Part shown: positions 7,199-13,150 of the stretch, piece by piece | How positions within the stretch are numbered: position 1 is the stretch's first letter | How the letters are laid out: every line of letters starts with the position of its first letter | DNA from: Nitrososphaerales archaeon TH5894 | GTDB lineage: Archaea > Thermoproteota > Nitrososphaeria > Nitrososphaerales > Nitrososphaeraceae | Reading direction: 5' to 3' | NCBI GenBank assembly: GCA_014523485.1 | Contig: JAATVK010000100.1 | Coordinates: 1 to 13,150, forward strand | Length of the DNA: 13,150 nt | The notes under the pieces: generated by a model | What the model saw: only the letters and a program-made list of their open reading frames with translations | Databases searched by the model: none | What the model was told of the DNA's origin: nothing | Position numbers and translations under genes: made by a program

Positions 7199-8061
7199 GA
7201 CATAGACGTAAAATTAAAATTTTCCCTATATAATTTTATAAGAAAATAGCTTAATTCATTAAATTCAAGACTGTAATGTGACTTCAATTTTGTGTTTATT
7301 CTCTCATCAGATTTTATATTAATTGAAAGATCTGCTTTTTTAAAAGCAGGATTGTCATTTTCTGAATCTCCTAAATAAAGAATATTTTTATTCCTATCTA
7401 AATTTAATAATTTGCGTATTTCCGTTACCACATTCCCTTTATTACAAGGGATAGAATAAATATCGAAAAATGGATGTGTTAAATAAGTTTGGATATGCCA
7501 AGTATTGGTCAACGGGGAATTTTTTTTTATATATTCATAAATTTTGTCTATTATTCGAGGTTCAATATTGATTTTATAATTTTCCCATTTTAATAAATGT
7601 CTATAGTCAAAAGAAACTCCTGCAAGTATCTTCTCCTTATAAGTATATTTTGGTAAGATTTTTATATCATGGAATTTTTTAGAAAGTACTGAAGATAAAT
7701 CATCTATCATAGATGAATTTTCAATTAATTTTTCTTTTTGTTTAACATGATATTTAAGTAAATTAGAGTCTCTAATTCCATTTTGTAATTCTATTGGATC
7801 AGCGCTTTCTTCATGATGAGGGCCAGGATTCTTTGGTAAAAGAAAAGTTTCAATGCCCATTATAGAAGAAATAATGACAGCAAAGTTAACACATGAATCT
7901 AAAAAGTGAAAGTCTTTGCTTGAAACGATACAAACAGGAATAAATTTCGAAATATCAAGTAAGATATTATGAAGATCTTCTGGAAGAGAATTACTAAAAG
8001 AAAAAGAAGCAGTAGGACAAAGAGTTCCATCATAATCTGAAATTAATGCTGAGATTTTCAT
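7192..8061 (-). CDS. HAD-superfamily phosphatase, sugar-phosphatase (IIB) type
   Basis: A 289-residue HAD hydrolase. Motif I is S-D-Y-D-G-T-L with the nucleophile Asp9 and acid/base Asp11. Motif II is the V-S-S-K-D segment near residues 46-50. Motif III is N-K-G with Lys208. Motif IV is G-D-S-E-N-D-N with Asp232 and Asp236, followed by the A-F-K-K-A-D-L-S-I-N-I-K helix-strand typical of Cof/sucrose-phosphate, trehalose-phosphate and mannosyl-3-phosphoglycerate phosphatases. The cap between motifs II and III (about 80-200) is of the C2 kind by position, so a phosphorylated sugar or compatible-solute precursor is a reasonable but unproven substrate. All catalytic residues are present. A TATA box lies 26 bp before the ATG, so the message is probably leaderless. 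No matching synthase is next to it. Confidence 0.85.
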   Translation of the reverse strand: MKISALISDYDGTLCPTASFSFSNSLPEDLHNILLDISKFIPVCIVSSKDFHFLDSCVNFAVIISSIMGIETFLLPKNPGPHHEESADPIELQNGIRDSNLLKYHVKQKEKLIENSSMIDDLSSVLSKKFHDIKILPKYTYKEKILAGVSFDYRHLLKWENYKINIEPRIIDKIYEYIKKNSPLTNTWHIQTYLTHPFFDIYSIPCNKGNVVTEIRKLLNLDRNKNILYLGDSENDNPAFKKADLSINIKSDERINTKLKSHYSLEFNELSYFLIKLYRENFNFTSMSI

Positions 8062-8081
8062 ATCTTTATATGCTTTTTGTC

Positions 8082-8090
8082 AAATATATA
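8082..8090 (-). promoter_or_regulatory. TATA box for the HAD gene
   Basis: TATATATTT on the minus strand is centred about 26 bp before the ATG at 8061. This is the clearest archaeal promoter in the window and implies a leaderless transcript. Confidence 0.6.
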
Positions 8091-8821
8091 CTATTTACAA
8101 GATTATTTTTATTTTATTTTTATTATTTTAAAGTAATAGCAATAATATATTTAATTATTATTATATTAAAAGATATATTTTAGATTTATTCTTTAACAAC
8201 ATCTGATAGTTTATCAACTATCGTCCAATTAAAATAATTGAACCTCTTGTGTTTTGATTTAACAGTGTTCTAATCTTTATATATAAAATAATTGGATACA
8301 TATGTTCTTTCATTTAATCATAAAACATTTCGAAATTTATTTAGTAGATTTTTAATACTAAAAGTGACTCATATTTTCATTAAATAAAACTCTAAAATAT
8401 TTATACAAATCTATTACAGTATATTAGCTTTATTACAATATTGACATTCACGTTCAAGAATACTTGTCAATATTTATAAAACCAATTATTCCAGAAGAAA
8501 AATAGAAGTGAAATTAAAATTATTGATATAAAGAAATTAGGAGGAATTAAATAATTTTTTTTAATAAATAACAATTAACAATTACAAAATGAGTGATAGT
8601 TTCTCCCTGTATCAGGGAATCTAAAATTTATTGTAATCCTACATCCCTCACTATCATGAACAATATGATAAAAAGAGAGGACTTGTAACTAAAACAAAAT
8701 AACTAGTCAAAAATCGTTAGTGATACTAAAGATGCTAGATAAAAACATTTATTTTTATGAATAAAAATTTTAAAGTGATTTTAAGAATCAATTTAATTAA
8801 ATTTGGAAAATTATAGGTGTG
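8091..8821. other. Long AT-rich intergenic region with one GC-richer structured patch
   Basis: No supported protein gene. Most of it is AT-only sequence with T-tracts (for example near 8552). The exception is the structured patch at 8594-8656, listed separately. A GGAGGAATT at about 8540-8548 resembles a ribosome binding site but is followed only by an 11-codon frame from ATG 8589. Confidence 0.4.
8594..8656 (+). repeat. Nested inverted repeats, possible small RNA
   Basis: TGATAGT (8594-8600) pairs with ACTATCA (8650-8656), enclosing a compact hairpin of TCCCTG (8604-8609), loop TAT and CAGGGA (8613-8618). The patch is richer in G and C than its surroundings. It could be part of a small non-coding RNA or a protein-binding site. 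No known RNA family is recognised, and there is no T-tract directly after it. Confidence 0.25.
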
Positions 8822-8830
8822 CTTAAATAT
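8822..8830 (+). promoter_or_regulatory. TATA-like box for the TPR gene
   Basis: CTTAAATAT is centred about 29 bp before the TTG start at 8856 and resembles the box before the alpha/beta hydrolase gene. Confidence 0.4.
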
Positions 8831-8855
8831 GATTATTTAGATTATAGTATTATTA

Positions 8856-10070
8856 TTGAAGGATCAAATAGATGGATTAAATAATAATAACAACGACCGT
8901 TCTAAGGATATTCTGAAAGAAGAGCCTTTATTTACCGAAGAAGACGATAAATCATTGTCTTCAAAGAACGAGCTTCCCTCTAATGAATTGATAGAGTACG
9001 AAAAAGCTCTTGAACTTATAGACAAACTGTTAATGCTAAATCCAGATGATCCTAAATTATATTATGAGAAAGGATTCTTTTTCGAATTAGCTCAGAAATA
9101 CCATGATGCAATCAAATCCTTTGAACAAGCGATAAATCTTGATAAAAATTATTTTGAAGCATGGTATAGAAAGGGTCTAGCACTTGTTAATCTAGAAAAA
9201 TACCATGATGCAATAAAATCCTTGGAAGAAGCCTTAATTATTAAACCTAAGAATATTAATGCTTTAAACGAAAAAGGATACTCTTTAAATAAAATTGGCC
9301 TTTATGAAAAAGCTGCCGAATCATACGAAAAAGTTCTGGAAACTAACCCAGATGACATACGTGCATTAAACAATAAAGGTGTTGCATTAGCCAATAGTAA
9401 CAAAGCCAAAGATGCCATTCATTACTATGACTTAGCCTTAAGTATAAAGCCTGATGATATTAATGCTTTAACAAATAAAGGTGTTGCACTTGCTAGTCTA
9501 GGGCAATACGAGGATGCCATATATTATTATGATTTGGCATTGAGTATTAAACCATATGATATTAATGCGTTAAACAATAAAGGTGTTGCACTTGCAGGAT
9601 TAGATAGATATGACGATGCCCTATACTATTATGATACAGCCATTAACGTAGACTCTCGTGTTCCAAAGACCTATTACAATAAAGGAATTACATTAGCAAG
9701 TGTTTCACAATATATGGAAGCAATAGAATGTTATGATCAAGTATTAAGAATCGATCCTGACTTTGTTGATGCCTATTATAATAAGGCAGTTGCCCTTGGT
9801 AGTCTAGGTAAATATGAAGAGGCAATTATTTATTATGATGAAGTTATTTATAGAAATAGTGATTATATAACTGCATATTATGGAAAAGGTTATTCACTTG
9901 ATTGTCTAGAAAGGTATGTCGAAGCAATAAAATGTTATGATCAGGTAATAAGGATCAATCCTGATTATGTAGATGCTTACTATGGAAAAGGAAAAGCTCT
10001 TGAAAAGCTTGGAATGAATTCAGAAGCAACAAAATATTTGACTATAGCTAGGAAACTAAAAACCTCTTAA
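8856..10070 (+). CDS. TPR repeat protein with ten units
   Basis: A 404-residue tetratricopeptide-repeat protein. Residues 1-45 are polar and acidic with an Asn run and are probably disordered. A half repeat ends near residue 65. Ten 34-residue TPR units follow in unbroken register from residue 66 (66, 100, 134, 168, 202, 236, 270, 304, 338, 372), each with the W/Y-x2-K-G-x2-L and A-I/A-x2-Y/F-D/E-x-A/V pattern. Units at 168, 202 and 236 are especially alike (N-K-G-V-A-L-A, Y-Y-Y/H-Y-Y-D), and the underlying DNA is nearly repeated, pointing to recent internal duplication. TPR superhelices bind protein partners; no catalytic domain, signal peptide or membrane helix is visible, so a cytoplasmic scaffold is the best guess and the partner is unknown. 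The start is TTG. The gene is isolated on both sides. Confidence 0.9.
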   Translation: MKDQIDGLNNNNNDRSKDILKEEPLFTEEDDKSLSSKNELPSNELIEYEKALELIDKLLMLNPDDPKLYYEKGFFFELAQKYHDAIKSFEQAINLDKNYFEAWYRKGLALVNLEKYHDAIKSLEEALIIKPKNINALNEKGYSLNKIGLYEKAAESYEKVLETNPDDIRALNNKGVALANSNKAKDAIHYYDLALSIKPDDINALTNKGVALASLGQYEDAIYYYDLALSIKPYDINALNNKGVALAGLDRYDDALYYYDTAINVDSRVPKTYYNKGITLASVSQYMEAIECYDQVLRIDPDFVDAYYNKAVALGSLGKYEEAIIYYDEVIYRNSDYITAYYGKGYSLDCLERYVEAIKCYDQVIRINPDYVDAYYGKGKALEKLGMNSEATKYLTIARKLKTS

Positions 10071-10187
10071 ATTCCTGCAAATATTTATTTATTTGGTTTA
10101 TCAAAAATAATATTTTACGTATTGTTTGTTTAAAAAGTATAGAAAAAATTTTACATATGGTAAATTTATATTTTATTTTTACTTATG

Positions 10188-10196
10188 ATATATATA
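10188..10196 (+). promoter_or_regulatory. TATA box for the zinc-ribbon gene
   Basis: ATATATATA is centred 27 bp before the ATA codon at 10219. That spacing matches the leaderless genes in this window and supports starting the zinc-ribbon protein at or next to 10219. Confidence 0.45.
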
Positions 10197-10218
10197 GAGC
10201 TAAATAAAAAAAATTGTT

Positions 10219-10356
10219 ATAGCCCGAAAAACTGTCTATGGAAAATGCCCTAGATGTAGGACCAAAAGTCAATTAGAGATTATTACTAATAATCCTGGTA
10301 AAGAGAAATTTAAATGTAATATATGTTTTCAAATGTTTGGAATTAATGATATGTAG
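10219..10356 (+). CDS. Tiny zinc-ribbon protein with a non-canonical start
   Basis: A 45-codon frame reads (ATA)-A-R-K-T-V-Y-G-K-C-P-R-C, then, after an 18-residue polar spacer ending K-E-K-F-K, C-N-I-C-F-Q-M-F-G-I-N-D-M. The two C-x2-C pairs 19 residues apart are a classic zinc-ribbon arrangement, as in small archaeal nucleic-acid or ribosome-associated proteins. The frame has no ATG, GTG or TTG upstream of the first Cys pair: the previous stop is TAA at 10201-10203, and only ATA, ATT and GTT codons lie between. ATA at 10219 is in exactly the position expected for ATG (A-R-K-T start, TATA box 27 bp upstream). Either ATA is used as a start, or the start codon has been lost by mutation, or an 8-A run at 10206-10213 has slipped: one base fewer would join the frame to an ATG at 10185. 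No operon partner. Confidence 0.6.
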   Translation: MARKTVYGKCPRCRTKSQLEIITNNPGKEKFKCNICFQMFGINDM

Positions 10357-10988
10357 ATTCTAATTTTCGTTAAATCAAAATTCTAATATCAATTTAAATT
10401 TTAAATAAGGTGCAATCCTCGGTAGAATACCCCGAATTAACTGACCCTGCAGAATTTTTTGATTACTAAATTGTATCAAACCTTGAGCTATCGAATAATT
10501 TTAGAAATTTAATATTATTCCTTTCTAGAACTCCATACTTGATATGAATAAATAAAATACTCAATTATTTCATCTCAATGTTTTGGAAAATAACCTTGTA
10601 CTAACTTTTACTAGAATTATAAAATTAATAATTCTTTTTGGATTCCGATCCTTATTTTAACTAGTTAAAATATCATAGAGTTAATTTAAATAAATTCCCT
10701 AACGCATAGTTTACGGTATAACCCTTGTCAAACTTATAATATATCTTAACTTATCTAAAAAAGATTAAGATAGAGAATTGTAATAGAATTTCGCTTCCCT
10801 TATTTCTTCTTGTATCTTATATTAAAATTAATATTTTTTCATAGAGTTTATACACAAAAAATATTTGTAAAAATCAAAGGTAATATTGAAAAGGTAGACT
10901 TGTAACCATTATATGCCTTTATTATGACCTTTTTCCATACAATTATCATAGTATTTAGATATAATCTAATTTAGATAGTAGTATACCT
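10357..10988. other. Intergenic region with a possible gene remnant
   Basis: Between 10408 and 10452 the composition rises to about half G+C, well above the surrounding AT-rich sequence. On the minus strand this patch lies inside a stop-to-stop frame of about 37 codons that ends with TGA at about 10376 and contains LQGQLIRGILPRIAPYLKF. Upstream in that frame there is a stop immediately, so it may be the decayed 3' end of a gene; the family is not recognised. Further right, TATCTTAA (10742-10749) and TTAAGATA (10765-10772) form an 8-bp inverted repeat of unknown meaning. Nothing else is visible. Confidence 0.35.
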
Positions 10989-11106
10989 TATATGACGGCT
11001 TAACAAACCTATTTTAACAAGAGAAATACGGCAGATTTGTTAAGTTAATACTGATTACTTCTCATTTTTTCCGTGCTTTTGTGCAATTAAAAAGTGAAAA
11101 AATAAT
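10989..11106 (+). promoter_or_regulatory. Promoter and repeat-bearing leader of the DEAD-box gene
   Basis: TTATATGA at 10989-10996 is a TATA-like box that would start transcription near 11017 and leave a leader of about 90 bases, unlike the leaderless genes elsewhere in the window. TTAACAA occurs directly at 11000-11006 and 11014-11020 and inverted (TTGTTAA) at 11037-11043. CTTAACAAA (10999-11007) and TTTGTTAAG (11036-11044) form a perfect 9-bp inverted repeat. The arrangement would suit a repressor site over the transcription start or a leader structure. No clear TATA box lies 26 bp before the ATG at 11107. Confidence 0.35.
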
Positions 11107-12417
11107 ATGGAATCATCATTTAAAGAATTAGGAGTTAGTACTCCAATTGTCAAAGCACTCAATGAATATGGTTATAAAAATCCATTCCCTATCCAACAAG
11201 AATCTATACCAATTTTTCTAAAAGGTCTAGATATGATAGGCCAAGCGCATACAGGAACTGGTAAAACAGCAGCCTATGCACTTCCAATATTGACTAAAAT
11301 ACATACTCGTGTTCCTATTCAAGCATTAATTTTAGTTCCTACAAGAGAATTAGCATTACAGATTACAAATGAAATTAACAAATTTTCAAAATATGTAGGA
11401 ATTCGAACAATATCTATCTATGGTGGACAGAGTATAGCAATACAACAAGAACAATTAAGAAAAGGAGTCCAAATCGTTGTAGCAACTCCAGGTAGACTGA
11501 TAGATCATCTCAAAAGAGGATCGATTACACTTGATAATGTTAAATTTGTAGTTTTAGATGAGGCTGATAGAATGCTAGATATGGGCTTTATTGATGATAT
11601 CAAGTTTATCCTTTTTTATGTCAATGAAGATCGACAGACCTGTCTCTTTTCGGCAACTATGCCACCTGAAATTATAAATCTTGCACAAGAATATATGCAT
11701 AATTATCAGGAAATAAGACTAAATAAAGATGAGATAAGTCTTGACACTATTGCACAATCCTATTTAATTGTAAGAGAGAATGAAAAATTCAAACATTTAT
11801 GTACACTTATAGAGAATAACACTAAAAAACAACAAACTATCATTTTTGTATCTACCAAGCAGAGAACAGAAAAAGTATTCCATTATTTGAAGGAAGATGG
11901 ATTCAAAACTACTATGATTCATGGAGATCTCTCTCAAAAACAAAGAAACTCAGCTATATACAGATTTAGAAATGGAAGTGAGGATATTCTTGTTGCTACG
12001 GATATAGTAGCAAGAGGAATCGATGTTCCTGCTGTAGGTCATGTCATTAATTATGATGTACCAGAAGATCCTGATATATACTTCCATAGAATTGGTAGGA
12101 CAGCTAGAGCTGGAGGTAGTGGCATAGCGATATCACTGGTGTCTAGTGAACGTATGGACTCATTCACAAGAATTATGAATAAGACCAAACAAAATATGCA
12201 TAAACTTAATGAAGAAATGGGAATAGAAATACCGGTCATACAAAGATCTCCTTATCGTACATATTATCGTGACAGACCTTACAATAATTCCTATAATGGT
12301 AGTAACAATAGATATGGAACATCTAGATATAGTTATGGAAATAATTATCGAGGAAGTGGCTATAGACGTACTCCTTATGGAAGTTATCGCAACCACAATG
12401 ATGAAAGAGAACGATAG
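11107..12417 (+). CDS. DEAD-box ATP-dependent RNA helicase
   Basis: A 436-residue DEAD-box helicase that unwinds or remodels RNA at the cost of ATP. All core motifs are present: Q motif with F5 and Q30; motif I A-H-T-G-T-G-K-T (47-54); Ia P-T-R-E-L-A (78-83); T-P-G-R-L (127-131); motif II D-E-A-D (151-154); motif III S-A-T (182-184); F-V-S-T-K (247-251) and H-G-D-L-S-Q (272-277) in the second RecA domain; motif V A-T-D-I-V-A-R-G-I-D (297-306); motif VI H-R-I-G-R-T-A-R-A-G (327-336). The tail, residues 380-436, is Arg/Tyr/Gly/Asn/Ser-rich and should be disordered and RNA-binding, as in RhlE/CsdA-like and RGG-tail helicases. Family members assist ribosome assembly, mRNA decay or cold adaptation. 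The ATG at 11107 begins directly at the expected Q-motif distance. A poly-T terminator follows. Confidence 0.95.
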   Translation: MESSFKELGVSTPIVKALNEYGYKNPFPIQQESIPIFLKGLDMIGQAHTGTGKTAAYALPILTKIHTRVPIQALILVPTRELALQITNEINKFSKYVGIRTISIYGGQSIAIQQEQLRKGVQIVVATPGRLIDHLKRGSITLDNVKFVVLDEADRMLDMGFIDDIKFILFYVNEDRQTCLFSATMPPEIINLAQEYMHNYQEIRLNKDEISLDTIAQSYLIVRENEKFKHLCTLIENNTKKQQTIIFVSTKQRTEKVFHYLKEDGFKTTMIHGDLSQKQRNSAIYRFRNGSEDILVATDIVARGIDVPAVGHVINYDVPEDPDIYFHRIGRTARAGGSGIAISLVSSERMDSFTRIMNKTKQNMHKLNEEMGIEIPVIQRSPYRTYYRDRPYNNSYNGSNNRYGTSRYSYGNNYRGSGYRRTPYGSYRNHNDERER

Positions 12418-12461
12418 ATCATCTAACACAACTATAAATTCATTTTTATAATAGATGCTCC

Positions 12462-12470
12462 TTTTTTTTT
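12462..12470 (+). terminator. Poly-T terminator after the DEAD-box gene
   Basis: A run of nine T, 45 bp after the helicase stop codon and preceded by GCTCC, is a typical archaeal transcription-termination signal. Confidence 0.5.
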
Positions 12471-12811
12471 AGAGAGTATATATCTAATTTTCTAGAAAGT
12501 TTAATGAAAAAATCAAATGATATATTTTAGTTAGTTAAATAATAATTATTAATATAATAGAATTGTTAGAGTATATAAATTAAACTAGCCTTTTATATCC
12601 TTAGATAATGCATTATTTATTTAATCATTTTATCATCAATAAGCTTTTCGTTATTAGGAAATATATGATAAAATATATATTATATTCTTATAAATAAAAT
12701 CGTATTGAAGTTTTTATCCTGATCTGCTATTTGTATCTTAAGAAGAATAACAAATAGTACAACTAGTTTTCGTGTAAAAATACCATCACCATAGATTATA
12801 AGTTAAGTTCT
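12471..12811. other. Convergent intergenic region, no gene
   Basis: AT-rich sequence between the DEAD-box gene and the end of the RTX gene. No open frame, RNA gene or notable repeat was seen. Confidence 0.4.
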
Positions 12812-13150
12812 TTAGAATATGGGTCCCAAGGAAGAAAAGTCATCATCATCACCATCATTACTATCATCTTCTTCTTCTTCTAATTCACCCTCATTAAAAT
12901 CATCATCATCTTCATTAGTACCAGAAGCTAATGCCTCATCTCTTATTTCACAAAGACCTTCACTTCTGTCATTTTCTAGAGAATTAAAATCCATAACTTC
13001 GTCATCTTCATCACATACGAATAAATCTGCTCCACTTCCCCCTTCGAGTTCATCAGTACCTATACCTCCAACTAATTTGTCATCACCTTTACCTCCATTG
13101 AGAGTATCATCTCCATCCTCACCATTTAAAATATCGTCACCCGCTCCTCC
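12812..13150 (-). CDS. RTX-type calcium-binding repeat protein, C-terminal part (runs off the window)
   Basis: The last 112 codons of a minus-strand gene whose start lies beyond 13150. The visible part opens with five consecutive glycine-rich nonapeptides of the RTX/hemolysin-type pattern G-G-x-G-x-D-x-(L/I/F)-x: [36 protein letters not shown] and GGSGADLFV. These build a calcium-binding parallel beta roll. After it, [16 protein letters not shown] resembles the D-x-I-x-D-F-N-x2-E-G-D cap that usually closes RTX rolls. Two cysteines flank this cap (FVC and GLC) and could form a disulfide. The final 35 residues are almost entirely Asp/Glu/Ser/Asn with the end S-S-L-G-P-I-F. RTX proteins are normally secreted or cell-surface, where calcium is high; any N-terminal domain or signal peptide is outside the window. 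ATG at 12994 is an internal Met, not the start. Confidence 0.88.
   Translation of the reverse strand, partial: GGAGDDILNGEDGDDTLNGGKGDDKLVGGIGTDELEGGSGADLFVCDEDDEVMDFNSLENDRSEGLCEIRDEALASGTNEDDDDFNEGELEEEEDDSNDGDDDDFSSLGPIF

Noticed and set aside
12051..12451. Several overlapping open frames over the 3' end of the helicase gene
   Set aside because: They are shadows of the helicase coding sequence; their Ile/Ser-rich or Ile/Met-rich products come from its Arg/Tyr/Asn-rich tail.
12812..12994. Stand-alone 60-residue acidic protein
   Set aside because: The frame is open upstream to the window edge and encodes RTX repeats, so the Met at 12994 is internal.
1..13150. tRNA, rRNA, insertion sequence or transposase
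   Set aside because: No GC-rich cloverleaf, rRNA signature, transposase motif or terminal inverted repeats with target duplications were seen on either strand.

Overview
The window looks like a chromosomal stretch of an ammonia-oxidising archaeon of the Nitrososphaeria (Nitrososphaeraceae, Nitrosocosmicus/Nitrososphaera-like). This is inferred, not proven. The supports are a very AT-rich background with long AT-only intergenic stretches and archaeal TATA-like boxes about 25-30 bp before many start codons, implying leaderless transcripts. There are also several TTG/GTG starts, a short archaeal winged-helix regulator, stand-alone PRC-barrel-like proteins, an exported NQT-sequon-rich repeat protein, and a calcium-binding RTX protein of a type seen in soil thaumarchaea. 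No rRNA, tRNA, CRISPR array or transposase was found.

Layout. Positions 1-504 hold no convincing gene. A divergent pair follows: a triple PRC-barrel-like protein (minus, 505-1500) and a single-domain paralogue (plus, 1614-2030). A small winged-helix regulator (minus, 2280-2585) comes next, then a decayed-looking small gene (2973-3125, plus). After it lies an exported Q/N/T-rich repeat protein (minus, 3174-3617) whose gene carries a perfect 30-bp tandem repeat. A GT4 glycosyltransferase (4047-5294), an alpha/beta hydrolase (6181-6981, plus) and a convergent HAD-family phosphatase (minus, 7192-8061) form the middle. A ten-unit TPR protein (8856-10070) is followed by a tiny zinc-ribbon protein that lacks an ordinary start codon (10219-10356). 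A DEAD-box RNA helicase with an R/Y/G/N-rich tail (11107-12417) comes next. The window ends inside the 3' part of an RTX calcium-binding protein (minus, 12812 to beyond 13150).

Function. Almost every gene is separated by hundreds of bases and appears to have its own promoter, so there is no clear operon. The content is accessory: surface or envelope features (exported sequon-rich protein, RTX protein, glycosyltransferase, possibly the sugar-phosphatase-like HAD enzyme), protein-interaction scaffolds (PRC-barrel, TPR) and RNA handling (helicase). I found no coherent multi-gene defence or metabolic system. The most noteworthy items are the apparent ATA-start zinc ribbon, the in-frame stop in the small 2973-3125 gene, the perfect 30-bp sequon-encoding repeat, and the repeat-bearing leader of the helicase gene.
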